DNA from: Novosphingobium sp.
GTDB lineage: Bacteria; Pseudomonadota; Alphaproteobacteria; Sphingomonadales; Sphingomonadaceae
DNA: 64,000 bases
Direction of reading: 5' to 3'
Assembly (NCBI GenBank): GCA_024236175.1
Contig: JACKKY010000001.1
Location: 1,054,001-1,118,000, forward strand
Shown: piece after piece, positions 1 to 9,130 of the stretch
How the letters are laid out: each line of letters begins with the position of its first letter
Numbering within the stretch: the stretch's first letter is position 1
Made by a program: the position numbers and the translations under genes
The notes under the pieces: generated by a model
Databases searched by the model: none
What the model was told of the DNA's origin: nothing
The model's input: the letters and a program-made list of their open reading frames with translations, nothing else

Positions 1-413
1 TCGAAGACCACGACCGGCACGCGCCCTTCGGCGACGGCGGCGGGCAGCATGGCGCCAACGGTGCGCGATGCGGCCTCCACATTGGACAGGTCCGGCCGGT
101 TCGCGCCGTCGATCGGCGTGGGCACGGTGACGATGTAGAAATCGCAGGGCGGGCAGCGGCCGGGCTCGGCGAGCAGCGCGAGTTCGGAAGCATCGAGCCG
201 GCCCGCGTCGATCTCGCCGGTGCGGTCCCGGCCCTCGGCCAGTTCCTCGATCCGGCGCACGTCGATGTCGAGGCCGATTGTATCGAATTTCTCAGCCAGC
301 GCGACGGCGAGCGGCAGGCCGACATAGCCGAGGCCGACCACGGCGACGCGCAGCGCCGTCGCCTCGCCGACCGCAAGCGGCGCCGCGCGCTTCGCGTCGA
401 GCGGGGAATACAT
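1..413 (-). CDS. Nucleotide-sugar dehydrogenase, TviB/WbpA type (truncated by window edge)
   Basis: First 137 codons of a UDP-sugar 6-dehydrogenase; the rest lies off the left edge. After a short N-terminal stretch the NAD-binding Rossmann motif VVGLGYVGLPLAVALAEKF is followed by GLDID and later by IVTVPTPID, which is the pattern of the UDP-GlcNAc/UDP-GalNAc dehydrogenases that make uronic acids for capsules and O-antigens. The catalytic Cys region is not in the window. It is transcribed away from the SRAP gene and points to a polysaccharide locus to the left. The start is the ATG at 411-413; no strong ribosome site is visible. It differs from the WecC homologue at 4938, so the locus has two nucleotide-sugar dehydrogenases. 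Confidence 0.85.
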   Translation of the reverse strand, partial: MYSPLDAKRAAPLAVGEATALRVAVVGLGYVGLPLAVALAEKFDTIGLDIDVRRIEELAEGRDRTGEIDAGRLDASELALLAEPGRCPPCDFYIVTVPTPIDGANRPDLSNVEAASRTVGAMLPAAVAEGRVPVVVF

Positions 414-763
414 GTACGTCAAGCCGGACCTTCCGTTTTTCGCCGTGTGAGGGCTCGGCCCGGACTTTAGGGAAGGGGTCTTATTTCGTGGTTAACGCGG
501 CGGGTGGAATGCAGCTGTTCCGGCCCTGGATGCTGCGGTGCGGAACTTCTCGAAGTTTGCGCGTGTGGGGTATGGTCGCATTTGTCGCGAAACCCCGCGC
601 GGGAAGCCCCGTTTTTCGCGGATTTCGGTGGGATTCGACGGTGTGAAAGAGCCGGGCGATGATGCTGAAGTTCGCGCGTGTAGGAAAGACCCCGAAACCG
701 GGCCCCGGCGAGCCTCCCGGCGCGGCGATTGACTACGCATGAATACCTACGCAGGCTCCGGCC
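414..763. other. Intergenic stretch between divergent genes, with an imperfect direct repeat
   Basis: About 350 bases with no gene that I can support. It contains two similar 19-base segments in the same orientation, at 552-570 (GAAGTTTGCGCGTGTGGGG) and 667-685 (GAAGTTCGCGCGTGTAGGA). Presumably it holds the promoters for both flanking genes, but no clear -35/-10 pair stands out. Short open frames through it have no family resemblance. Confidence 0.4.
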
Positions 764-1363
764 ATGTGCAATCTCTATCGCATGACTCGCACCGTGGACG
801 AGGTTGCGCACCTGTTCGGGGTGGAGGCGCAGCCCGGCGGCAACGCGGGCGGGGAAGTCTATCCCGGCTATCCCGGCTGGGTGGTCGGCCAGAACCGCAT
901 GAAGACGATGACATGGGGCTTCCCGCTGGCGCTGAAGGGCAGGGACGGCAGGCCGCTCAAGCCCAGGCCGGTCAACAACACGCGCACCGACAAGCTGGGC
1001 AGCGGCTTCTGGAAAGCGAGCTTCGAGCGCCGCCGCTGCCTTGTGCCGATGACGGGTTTTGCCGAGGCGGAAGGCGCGAAAGGCAGCAAGACGCGCACCT
1101 GGCTCTCGGTTCCGGGCGAGGACGTGTTCGCCTGCGCCGCGATCTGGCGCGAGAGCGACGAATGGGGGCCGGTCTATTCGCTGGTGATGACGGACGCCTC
1201 GGAAGCGATGCAGGGCATCCATGACCGCATGCCGGTCATCCTGACGCCCGAGACCCGGGAGCAGTGGCTGAAAGGGTCGCCGGAGGAAGCGCTGGGGCTA
1301 TGTAAGCCGTATTCAGGGGAACTTGCGATTGATCGGACGGATCAGGCCTGGGTTGGGCGCTGA
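764..1363 (+). CDS. SOS response-associated peptidase family protein (SRAP, YedK/HMCES type)
   Basis: A 199-residue SRAP protein. This family shields abasic sites in single-stranded DNA by forming a thiazolidine crosslink through the N-terminal Cys. The expected active-site set is visible: Cys2 directly after the initiator Met (MCNLYRM), Asn72 in NNTRTD, Glu101 in GFAEAE and His153 in GIHDRMP. Length matches short alphaproteobacterial members. Cys2 must become the N-terminal residue, which fixes the start at this ATG; the ATG 25 bases upstream is in another frame. It lies alone between a divergent sugar dehydrogenase and a HerA-like ATPase. SOS control is typical of the family, but I see no clear LexA box. 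Confidence 0.93.
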   Translation: MCNLYRMTRTVDEVAHLFGVEAQPGGNAGGEVYPGYPGWVVGQNRMKTMTWGFPLALKGRDGRPLKPRPVNNTRTDKLGSGFWKASFERRRCLVPMTGFAEAEGAKGSKTRTWLSVPGEDVFACAAIWRESDEWGPVYSLVMTDASEAMQGIHDRMPVILTPETREQWLKGSPEEALGLCKPYSGELAIDRTDQAWVGR

Positions 1364-1498
1364 GATCATTGCGCGGCGTCGCAGCACATACCATTGGATT
1401 CGCCAACACGATGCTTCCGGCACTTGCGCCTAAATTGCGCCCTAGAATTGTAGTTCTTTAGGTAGCATACCTGCAAATTCGGCGAATTAGGGGGGCTT

Positions 1499-3733
1499 GT
1501 GATTTCGGAAGCCAAAGTTCGGGCGATTGCTCTTGTTCTGTACGTAGCAATCTTGCTGATTGTCCAAGGTCAGTTCATTGACAGTGGACTGAGGCCGAAC
1601 GAGAACGCTATTTGGCTTTATGGTGGGATCGCGAACCTCCTCTTCGGCAGTCGCATTCTAAATCCGTATTTCACGCCACCGTCAGGAGCGCTTATAAACG
1701 GCGTGACCGCGCTTCTCGCATTGGTGTCAGCGCTTCCGGTTGTACATCCTTGGACGCCCGATGCTTACGTCCTTGGTTCAACTGTCGGTTTCTGCGGCAT
1801 AATCGCCTTGGTTTCGATCCTGCTTTTGATCTTCCGCCCTGCCCTAGGCGATGAGCCCTCGACCGTTTGGAGAGTGTTTGAGCGTGCCGTGATCGGTCTC
1901 GGCAGCCCCAATATCATCTTTGGCGTATTAATTGCTGCGGCAGTCTGGCTGTTTCACCGCAATGCACCAACTGAGGTGTTTGCAATACTCTTGACCTTTA
2001 TCGTCATTGCTGTGTTCCGGCCCCTAGAAGCACTGGCAAAGTATGTTCTGTGGTTCCTTGACAGACCAAAGACCGTCAATCGAGCTGACCTGATTGGCGC
2101 GGTCGCTGCACACCAATCGCCAGGGATTGTTCTCGTCCGACAGGCTGAGGCTCAGACGATCGCTCGTGGAACGCCTATGGTAATTTCAGACCAACACGGT
2201 CCGCCTCAGCTTGGCGTGGCCCTAAACTATGTTGGGCGGGATGAAGGCAACTTGCTTCGGGTCCTGACCACGTCGCTACCAAATCGACTTGCAGCACTCC
2301 ACGACAATAGCCCGATGGCCACCAGTGGCTTGGCAGTTTCCATAGCTGTTACAGACGAGGATAAAGCCGACATTCGAGCCCTGCAGTGGATCGACCGACT
2401 GTGTGGCATCGTGGATACCGAGACCAGTCCGGAGTACCTGCAATTTGAGGTCATCAACGAAGCCGGATTAGCTGAAGGGTCGCTCGTTGAGGTGCGGATC
2501 GGGGATAGCCAGCGTGTCATCTATCAGGTTGTGGACGGCGTGACCCGCGATGAGGTTGTCCAGCAGAAAAACAAGTACGGATATGCACGAGCAAAGGCTC
2601 GTAAAATCGGGGCATGGGATGATGAGGGGCGACGGTTCCGTCCGGTGCCTTGGATGCCTCGAATGAATGCCCCTGTTTTCTTGCTCGAAAAACTCGAAGG
2701 CGACCCAGAGGAAGATTGTATTGGGCACTTCCCAGCCACCCCTTATGGCGTACGACTGAATCCATCCGAGTGTGTCACACACAATACTGCGATCCTCGGC
2801 ATTCTGGGTGTCGGCAAGAGCTATCTAGCCATTGAGCTTGTCGAACGCATGATCGCTCGGGATATCAAAGTGGTCTGCCTCGACTTAACTAACCAGTACG
2901 AGAACCTGCTCGAAGACTTTATCGACCCGGAATATGAGCAAGTGCGGCGCAACGCACTAATTGACGCTGGGGCGGGAGGTGTTGCCCACCAGAACAAAGA
3001 GCAAGGCGGCTCAAAGCATCGTTTCAAACAGGCGGTTTTTCGGAAGATGCGGGAGTTCATGGCCGCCAACGACGACCATTTCCTCTGGGTAATCAATCCG
3101 GCCCAGTTCCGGGTAACAAAGCAAGTCTCAGGTATGTTTCAGGGTAACGCTGATCTTGCCCACCTTACAGCCTCAGAGATCACAGCAATCTTCTCCGATG
3201 CTGCACTGTTCGTATGCCAAGAGCTTGGGATGACAGACGATGCCCGGCTATGCCTTGTCTATGAAGAAGCTCACTCACTGGTTCCGGAGTGGAATTCAGT
3301 CGCAGCCGAGGGCGACAAGCTGGCGACGGCAACAAGCGCTCGGGCAATCCTTCAAGGGCGTAAGTACGGTCTCGGCTGCCTGCTCATCACGCAGCGAACC
3401 GCCAATGTGACGAAGACCATCCTAAACCAGTGCAATACCATTTTTGCCATGCGAACCTTCGACGACACCGGCAAAGACTTCCTCGGCAACTACATTGGCT
3501 CGGATTACGCTGCGATCTTGCCCTCAATGCAGCCTCGCCATGCTGTCGTGTTCGGCAAGGCTTCCTCATGCGAAAATCCGGTGCTTATTCGTCTGAACGA
3601 CCAAGTGGCATTTCGCGCCCGGTTTCGGCCCGACAACGCGCCACGGAAGCCGGGGCCGATGCCTGCCAATGGAGCTCAGGCGGAAGAAGTCGAAGCGAAT
3701 GAGGACGGTGCCACACCACAAGGCGAGGCTTAG
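1499..3733 (+). CDS. Membrane-anchored HerA/FtsK-like ATPase (helicase HerA domain)
   Basis: A 744-residue protein. The first roughly 180 residues contain about five hydrophobic segments (for example near 64-81, 90-112, 131-152 and 157-178), followed by a beta-rich linker and a HerA-type P-loop ATPase. Walker A is GILGVGKSYLA near residue 434 and Walker B is CLVYEEAHSLVPEW near 590, followed by QGRKYGLG and ITQR, which are typical of HerA-clade hexameric DNA pumps. It starts with GTG after a purine run (AGGGGGGC). No NurA, Sir2 or DUF4297 partner is adjacent, although HerA proteins usually work with a nuclease. Its base composition is visibly less GC-rich than the wecB/wecC genes next door, suggesting acquisition. 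A role in DNA translocation or defence is inference. Confidence 0.82.
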   Translation: MISEAKVRAIALVLYVAILLIVQGQFIDSGLRPNENAIWLYGGIANLLFGSRILNPYFTPPSGALINGVTALLALVSALPVVHPWTPDAYVLGSTVGFCGIIALVSILLLIFRPALGDEPSTVWRVFERAVIGLGSPNIIFGVLIAAAVWLFHRNAPTEVFAILLTFIVIAVFRPLEALAKYVLWFLDRPKTVNRADLIGAVAAHQSPGIVLVRQAEAQTIARGTPMVISDQHGPPQLGVALNYVGRDEGNLLRVLTTSLPNRLAALHDNSPMATSGLAVSIAVTDEDKADIRALQWIDRLCGIVDTETSPEYLQFEVINEAGLAEGSLVEVRIGDSQRVIYQVVDGVTRDEVVQQKNKYGYARAKARKIGAWDDEGRRFRPVPWMPRMNAPVFLLEKLEGDPEEDCIGHFPATPYGVRLNPSECVTHNTAILGILGVGKSYLAIELVERMIARDIKVVCLDLTNQYENLLEDFIDPEYEQVRRNALIDAGAGGVAHQNKEQGGSKHRFKQAVFRKMREFMAANDDHFLWVINPAQFRVTKQVSGMFQGNADLAHLTASEITAIFSDAALFVCQELGMTDDARLCLVYEEAHSLVPEWNSVAAEGDKLATATSARAILQGRKYGLGCLLITQRTANVTKTILNQCNTIFAMRTFDDTGKDFLGNYIGSDYAAILPSMQPRHAVVFGKASSCENPVLIRLNDQVAFRARFRPDNAPRKPGPMPANGAQAEEVEANEDGATPQGEA

Positions 3734-3820
3734 GGCCGCGCTTTCGTTAGAAATAGGGCTCAAAGCCACCGCCCCGCCCCCTTATCCCATGGTTAACACC
3801 CCCGTGCTAAGCCCGCGCGC

Positions 3821-4960
3821 ATGAGTACGCCTGCCACCATCCTCGTCGTCTTCGGTACCCGGCCCGAGGCGATCAAGCTGTTTCCGGTCGTCGCCGCGCT
3901 GAAGGCCGATCCGCGCTTCGATGCGCGGGTCTGCGTTTCCGCGCAGCATCGCGGCATGCTGGACCAGGTGCTCGATATCGCCGGGATCGTGCCCGATTTC
4001 GACCTCGACGTGATGAAGCCGGACCAGTCGCTCGACGCGCTCACCGCGGCGCTGCTCACCGGCCTTGGCGAAGTGATGGACGAAGTGCAGCCGGCGCGGG
4101 TGATGGTGCAGGGCGATACGGCGACGGCGATGTGCGGGGCGCTGGCCGGCTATTACCGCAAGATTCCGGTCGACCATGTCGAGGCCGGGCTGCGATCCGG
4201 CAATATCTACCACCCCTGGCCCGAAGAGATTAACCGCAAGATCATCGGCACCATCGCCAGCCTGCATTTCGCGCCGACCGAAACGGCGGCCGGGGCGCTG
4301 AAGGCCGAGAAGGTCGATCCCGCGCGCATCCACGTCACCGGCAACACGGTGATCGACGCGCTGCACTGGGTGACGGCGCGCATCGGCGAGACCCCCGCGC
4401 TGGCGGGCGGGCTGGCCGAACTGGAACGGCGCTTTGCCGGCAAGCGGATCATCGGCGTCACCAGCCACCGGCGCGAGAATTTCGGCGGCGGTCTGGAAGC
4501 GATTGCCGAGGCGATCCGCCGCATCGCCGCGCGCGAGGACGTGGCGCTGATCTTCCCGGTCCACCCCAACCCCAACGTGCGCAAGGTGATGGACGGCGCG
4601 CTGGCGGGGCTGGGCAACGTGGCGATGATCGAGCCGCTCGACTATCCGCATTTCGCCCACCTGCTGAGCCTTGCCGAGATCATGCTGACCGACAGCGGCG
4701 GCGTGCAGGAAGAGGCCCCCGCGCTGGGCAAGCCGGTGCTGGTGATGCGCGAGACCACCGAACGCCCCGAGGGGGTGGAAGCGGGAACCGCCAAACTGGT
4801 CGGCACCGACGCCGATACTATCGTTACCGAAATATCAACCCTGCTCGACGATAAGGCTGCCTACGAAGCCATGGCGCGCGCCCACAATCCCTTCGGGGAC
4901 GGACAGGCGGCGCGCCGTATCGTGGAGCTGCTCGGGAATGAAATCGGAAGCGAAGCCTGA
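3821..4960 (+). CDS. wecB: UDP-N-acetylglucosamine 2-epimerase (non-hydrolysing)
   Basis: A 379-residue enzyme that interconverts UDP-GlcNAc and UDP-ManNAc in the cytosol for polysaccharide synthesis. The family landmarks occur in order: GTRPEAIKL at the N-terminus, VQGDTATAM, HVEAGLRSG, PWPEEINRK, SHRRENFGGG and TDSGGVQEEAPALGKP. Full length, near the usual 370-380 residues. Its 3' end overlaps the following UDP-ManNAc dehydrogenase by 23 bases, so the two are co-translated and supply UDP-ManNAcA. The start is the first ATG at the mature GTRPE-type N-terminus. Confidence 0.95.
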   Translation: MSTPATILVVFGTRPEAIKLFPVVAALKADPRFDARVCVSAQHRGMLDQVLDIAGIVPDFDLDVMKPDQSLDALTAALLTGLGEVMDEVQPARVMVQGDTATAMCGALAGYYRKIPVDHVEAGLRSGNIYHPWPEEINRKIIGTIASLHFAPTETAAGALKAEKVDPARIHVTGNTVIDALHWVTARIGETPALAGGLAELERRFAGKRIIGVTSHRRENFGGGLEAIAEAIRRIAAREDVALIFPVHPNPNVRKVMDGALAGLGNVAMIEPLDYPHFAHLLSLAEIMLTDSGGVQEEAPALGKPVLVMRETTERPEGVEAGTAKLVGTDADTIVTEISTLLDDKAAYEAMARAHNPFGDGQAARRIVELLGNEIGSEA

Positions 4961-6248
4961 TGTTTCGGTAATTGGGCTGGGTTATATCGGCCTGCCCACC
5001 GCCGCGATCATCGCGCGGGCCGGCTGCACGGTGCGCGGCGTCGACGTCTCGCAAAAGGTCGTCGACACGATCAACCGCGGCGAAATCCATATCGAGGAAG
5101 TGGACCTCGACGGGCTGGTGCAGGGCGTCGTTTCCCGCAGCCTGCTGAGCGCCTCCACCGACGTCGCCCCGGCAGACGTGTTCGTGATCGCCGTGCCGAC
5201 CCCGTTCGGCAAGGACCACACACCCGACATCTCCTATGTGCTTTCCGCCGGCCGCGCGGTCGCGCCGGTGCTGAAGAGCGGCGACATCGTCATCCTGGAA
5301 TCGACCTCGCCGGTCGGCACCACCGAGCAGCTGCGCGACCTGATCGCCGAGGCGCGCCCGGACCTGAAGTGTCCCGGCGTGACCCGCGAGACGCCGGACA
5401 TCGCCATCGCCTATTGCCCGGAGCGGGTGCTGCCCGGCAAGATCCTGGAAGAGCTGACCAACAACGACCGTTCGATCGGCGGCATCACCCCGCGCTGCGC
5501 GAGGAAGGCGCTGGCCTTCTACAAGCGCTTCGTGCGCGGCACCTGCGTCACCACCGACGCGCGCTCGGCGGAAATGACCAAGCTGGTCGAGAACGCCTAC
5601 CGCGACGTCAACATCGCCTTCGCCAACGAGCTGTCGATCATCTCCGACCGGATGGGGCTGGACGTGTGGGAAGTGATCCGGCTCGCCAACCGCCATCCGC
5701 GCGTCAACATCCTGACGCCGGGCCCCGGCGTCGGCGGCCATTGTATCGCCGTCGACCCGTGGTTCATCGTCCACGGCGCGCCCGAGGAAACGCCGCTGAT
5801 CCGCACCGCGCGCGGCGTCAACGACGGCAAGATCCATCATGTGATCGCCCGCGCCGAAGCGCTGGTGGAATCCCGCCCGGACGCGCGCATCGCCTGCCTC
5901 GGCCTCGCCTTCAAGGCCAATATCGACGATTTCCGCGAAAGCCCGGCGCGGCTGGTGGCGGCGACGCTGGCCCGCCGCTTCGGGACACGCATCCATGTCG
6001 TCGAGCCCTATGCCGCCGAACTGCCGATCGAATTCACCGACACCGGCGCCAGCCTGATCGATATCGACACCGCGCTGGAGGATTGCGACATCCTGGTGGT
6101 GCTGGTCGACCACGACGTCTTCAAGTCGGTGCCGCTGGCCGAGCGGGCGGACAAGCTGGTGTACGACACGCGCGGCATCTGGCCCGACCAGCCCGGCCCG
6201 ACAGCGGCGGCGGGCGACAAGGGCCACGGCCTGCGCCTCGCCAGCTGA
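4938..6248 (+). CDS. wecC: UDP-N-acetyl-D-mannosamine dehydrogenase
   Basis: A 436-residue NAD-dependent four-electron dehydrogenase that oxidises UDP-ManNAc to UDP-ManNAcA. The Rossmann motif VIGLGYIGLP is at residues 11-20, the VPTPF segment near 87-91, and the catalytic Cys269 sits in GPGVGGHCIAVDPWF. KANIDDFRESPA marks the C-terminal sugar-binding domain. It overlaps the 3' end of wecB in another frame. With the epimerase it makes an aminouronic-acid precursor for exopolysaccharide or enterobacterial-common-antigen-like polymers; which polymer cannot be told because no glycosyltransferase is present in the window. Confidence 0.94.
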   Translation: MKSEAKPDVSVIGLGYIGLPTAAIIARAGCTVRGVDVSQKVVDTINRGEIHIEEVDLDGLVQGVVSRSLLSASTDVAPADVFVIAVPTPFGKDHTPDISYVLSAGRAVAPVLKSGDIVILESTSPVGTTEQLRDLIAEARPDLKCPGVTRETPDIAIAYCPERVLPGKILEELTNNDRSIGGITPRCARKALAFYKRFVRGTCVTTDARSAEMTKLVENAYRDVNIAFANELSIISDRMGLDVWEVIRLANRHPRVNILTPGPGVGGHCIAVDPWFIVHGAPEETPLIRTARGVNDGKIHHVIARAEALVESRPDARIACLGLAFKANIDDFRESPARLVAATLARRFGTRIHVVEPYAAELPIEFTDTGASLIDIDTALEDCDILVVLVDHDVFKSVPLAERADKLVYDTRGIWPDQPGPTAAAGDKGHGLRLAS

Positions 6249-6350
6249 AAAGCGCTGCCCGGCCGGCAGCCGCGCCGGTTGGCGCTTTCGCCAAAACTCG
6301 ACTAGCCTCCGCTTCCATCGAGAAGGGGGCACAGCAATTGCACGCAGGCG

Positions 6351-7037
6351 ATGACGTCGCACGGTAAGCCGGAACGGGCCGCGACCGTTGCGTCCCGGCC
6401 GCCGCGCGGCCCACGCCCCGGGCCGGGGCGGCCTTCGCGCGAGCAGAGCGAACGCCGCAACCGGGAATTGCTCGACCGTTCGCTCGACCTGTTCCTCGAC
6501 CGCGGCTTCGAAGGCACGACTATCGAGGCGATCGTCGATTCGGTCGGCATGGCCCGCCGCACCGTCTATTCGCGCTATGGCGACAAGCTCGGCCTGTTCA
6601 AGGCGGCGCTCGAACGTGCGGTGGACGACTGGGTCGTCCCCGAGGAGCGGCTGCGCGCGGCCGAATGCGAGGATTTCGAGCAGACGCTGCTGGCCGTGGC
6701 GCGGCTGATGGTCGACAATGTGCGGAGCCCGTCCGGCATCCGGCTGGCGAGGATCGCCAATGCCGAAGTGTTCCGCATGCCCGAGATCGGCGCCTATCTC
6801 TGGGAGCGCACGGCCCGGGTGGCGCTGGCCTATCTCACCGACCTGTTCCGCCGCCGCCTGTGGCCGGAGCCGCCGCCGCAACCGGTCATCGACGATACCG
6901 CCATGGCCTTCCTGATCCTGATCGTCGAGGGCTCGTTCCAGATGACGGCATGGGAGAAGACCAGCAGCGAGGAGTTCGACCGGCAGGTCGAATATCGCGT
7001 GCGCCTGTTCCTGAAAGGCGCGGGCGCGATGGCGTGA
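6351..7037 (+). CDS. TetR/AcrR family transcriptional regulator
   Basis: A 228-residue regulator. An Arg/Pro-rich N-terminal tail of about 30 residues is followed by the TetR helix-turn-helix around residues 55-80, with TTIEAIVDSVGMARRTVYSRYGDK as its core (shown here as TIEAIVDSVGM and RRTVYSRYGDK). The C-terminal ligand domain is generic. It lies 135 bases upstream of the Rieske oxygenase gene on the same strand, with a palindrome in the gap, so it probably controls that oxygenase. The ligand is unknown. The start has no strong ribosome site and the true N-terminus could be slightly shorter. Confidence 0.88.
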   Translation: MTSHGKPERAATVASRPPRGPRPGPGRPSREQSERRNRELLDRSLDLFLDRGFEGTTIEAIVDSVGMARRTVYSRYGDKLGLFKAALERAVDDWVVPEERLRAAECEDFEQTLLAVARLMVDNVRSPSGIRLARIANAEVFRMPEIGAYLWERTARVALAYLTDLFRRRLWPEPPPQPVIDDTAMAFLILIVEGSFQMTAWEKTSSEEFDRQVEYRVRLFLKGAGAMA

Positions 7038-7071
7038 GGGAAGTGGAAACCACCCCCCGCCTGTAAATAAG

Positions 7072-7094
7072 AACGATGCCTGACATTAATCGTT
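7072..7094. promoter_or_regulatory. Candidate TetR-family operator (inverted repeat)
   Basis: AACGAT and ATCGTT form a perfect 6-base inverted repeat separated by 11 bases, between the TetR gene and the Rieske oxygenase gene, about 80 bases before the oxygenase start. Size and position suit a TetR operator. Binding is inference. Confidence 0.45.
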
Positions 7095-7171
7095 GCCTGC
7101 CGCTCCCCGAGGCAGTATCTGCGACTCACCCCCCTGCACGCGCGGCGATGCGGGCGAGAGAGGAGATCAGG

Positions 7172-8521
7172 ATGCAGACGACCCTGCCCGGCGAGCGGAT
7201 GGACAACGCTCCCCTCATCAAGGAACTCGATTTCACGCCCTTCCGCATGCGGGTCTCGACCGAACGCTATCATTCGCCCGAATTCCACGAGCGCGAGCGC
7301 GAGAACCTGTGGATGCGGGTCTGGCAGGTCGCCGGACGGGCCGAGGACATTCCCGAAGCGGGCGACTGGATGGAATATCGCCTGTTCGACCAGTCGTGGG
7401 TGCTGGTGCGCGGCAAGGATGGAGCGATCCGCGGCTTCGTCAACGCCTGCCGGCATCGCGGCAACGCCTTTTGCGAAGGCAGGGGCCATGCCGCGCGGTT
7501 CACCTGCCCATACCACAACTGGTCCTACGGGCTGGACGGGCAGCTGCTGGCCGTCGCCAAGCCCGATTTCGACGGCACGACCGAGGAATTCGTCGGCAAC
7601 AAGGACGAACTCGGCCTCGTGCAGGTGCCGGTCGAGGTGTTCGGCGGCTTCATCTTCCTCAATCCCGACAGGAACGCCGAGCCGCTCGCCGATTTCCTGG
7701 GCGAAGCCGCGGAGTTCCTGGCAGCCTACAAATGCGAGGAAATGGTCGCTCATGGCCTCAACGTGAAGGAGACCATCGAGTGCAACTGGAAAGTCGTGAT
7801 GGACGCTTTCCAGGAAGGCTACCACGTCCAGGGCGTGCATCCCGAACTGGTCGCGGCGATGGACGAATCGCTGGAGCGCTACGGCTTCTTCGGTGATCAC
7901 TCGATCGCCACCGCACCGTTCGGGGCGGCCCACGACGCCGGGGTCGAAGTGGAGATCGAAGGCATTCGCGGCCTTCCCGCGACGTTCCCGGCGGTGGCTG
8001 ACGCGTTGCCGCGTTTCGAGGACCTGCTCGGCGAACACCGCGGCGGCTCGGGGGAATACACCTTCCCCGAGGGCACCACGCCCCGGCTGCTGCTGCAGCA
8101 GGCGCTGCGCGAGACGTGGACGGCAAAGGGCCTCGACGTCAGCGGGCTCACCCAGAACCAGCTGACCGACAACCAGTTCTACCTGCTGTTCCCGAACTTC
8201 TTCATCACGATCCATGCGGGCGAGGGAACCTTCATCAGCTCCGTGCCCCATCCCGACGGCGAACCCAACCGCTGCATCTGGCATGTCGTCAACTACCAGT
8301 GGTTCCCGCCGGAAGAGCGCGCCGCGAACAAGGCCGAACTGGTCGAGATCGCCGAGGACGACCATTTCCCGTATTTCCTCGCGCTCGAGCAGGATTACGA
8401 ACAGATGGAACACCAGCAGCGCGGCCTGCGCCAGTCGATGCTGCAGGAAATGGCGCTGACCCGGCAGGAAGTGCGGCTCGCCCATTACCATGCCGCGATC
8501 AGCAGCTGGGTCGGCGAATAG
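7172..8521 (+). CDS. Aromatic ring-hydroxylating oxygenase, Rieske alpha subunit
   Basis: A 449-residue catalytic subunit of a Rieske non-haem iron oxygenase. The Rieske [2Fe-2S] ligands are Cys93-x-His95 (CRHRG) and Cys112-x2-His115 (CPYHNW). The mononuclear iron site is in the AFQEGYHVQGVHPEL segment, with two His ligands spaced by four residues. The ATG at 7172 is preferred over an upstream ATG at 7076 because it follows GAGAGGAGATCAGG. No beta subunit, ferredoxin or reductase gene is adjacent, so electron donors must be encoded elsewhere. The small SnoaL-like gene follows 19 bases later and is probably co-transcribed. The substrate is unknown. Confidence 0.92.
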   Translation: MQTTLPGERMDNAPLIKELDFTPFRMRVSTERYHSPEFHERERENLWMRVWQVAGRAEDIPEAGDWMEYRLFDQSWVLVRGKDGAIRGFVNACRHRGNAFCEGRGHAARFTCPYHNWSYGLDGQLLAVAKPDFDGTTEEFVGNKDELGLVQVPVEVFGGFIFLNPDRNAEPLADFLGEAAEFLAAYKCEEMVAHGLNVKETIECNWKVVMDAFQEGYHVQGVHPELVAAMDESLERYGFFGDHSIATAPFGAAHDAGVEVEIEGIRGLPATFPAVADALPRFEDLLGEHRGGSGEYTFPEGTTPRLLLQQALRETWTAKGLDVSGLTQNQLTDNQFYLLFPNFFITIHAGEGTFISSVPHPDGEPNRCIWHVVNYQWFPPEERAANKAELVEIAEDDHFPYFLALEQDYEQMEHQQRGLRQSMLQEMALTRQEVRLAHYHAAISSWVGE

Positions 8522-8540
8522 GACATCGAGGGAGAAGACC

Positions 8541-9011
8541 ATGACAATCGCCACCACCGCCACCGCGACACGCGCCGAGGAAGGACCGCTTACCAAGGTG
8601 GTCCGTCAGTTCACGGCGACCCAGGGCGAAGTCCTTGCCGCCGGCGTCACCTCCCCTTCGGACTACGATCCGGTGGCGGCCTTCGTCGATGTCGATCGGT
8701 TCAAGCGCGTCGGCGCCTATCTCGAGGAGCTCAACTGGGAAACCTACAAGGATTTCCTCAGCGGCTGGGCCAAGGGAGGCACCCAGTTCGAATTCACCGA
8801 ATTCCACATCAGCGAGATCGGCGACGCGGTATTCCAGGAAATCGAGGAGCGGCACCAGCGCGGCGACCAGTTCATCCGCAAGAACGTGATCGCCGTCTAT
8901 CGCTTCACGCCCGAAGGCAAGATCCGCCATCTCGACATCTACGAGCAGGCCAGGGACAGCGGCGACTGGATCAAGGAATCTGCCAAAGCGGCGATGGAGC
9001 CTTCTGCCTGA
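8541..9011 (+). CDS. SnoaL/NTF2-like small protein
   Basis: A 156-residue protein with the pattern of the NTF2/SnoaL cone fold: alternating helices, FxxHF-like strands and the EITEFHISEIGDAVF and VIAVYRFTPEGKIRHLDIYE segments, where the final strand motif (GKI-x-H-x-DIYEQ) is typical. The start at 8541 follows GAGGGAGAAGACC. It lies 19 bases after the oxygenase gene. Such proteins act as small ketosteroid-isomerase-like enzymes or as oxygenase accessory subunits; a beta-subunit-like role for the Rieske enzyme is possible because those beta subunits share the fold, but this is inference. Confidence 0.75.
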   Translation: MTIATTATATRAEEGPLTKVVRQFTATQGEVLAAGVTSPSDYDPVAAFVDVDRFKRVGAYLEELNWETYKDFLSGWAKGGTQFEFTEFHISEIGDAVFQEIEERHQRGDQFIRKNVIAVYRFTPEGKIRHLDIYEQARDSGDWIKESAKAAMEPSA

Positions 9012-9130
9012 GATTCATCGACCGTTCGGACCCCGCCGACAGTCCTGCGGGCCGAGCAATCGATTGTCCCGGATGGGACGCGGTCGCCAGCGCTTGCCCG
9101 CATGTGGCAGCGGTCGACCGCGTGCTGATC

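Noticed and set aside
4824..6881. A 685-codon open frame on the minus strand
   Set aside because: Antisense to wecC and the TetR gene, which have complete family motifs.
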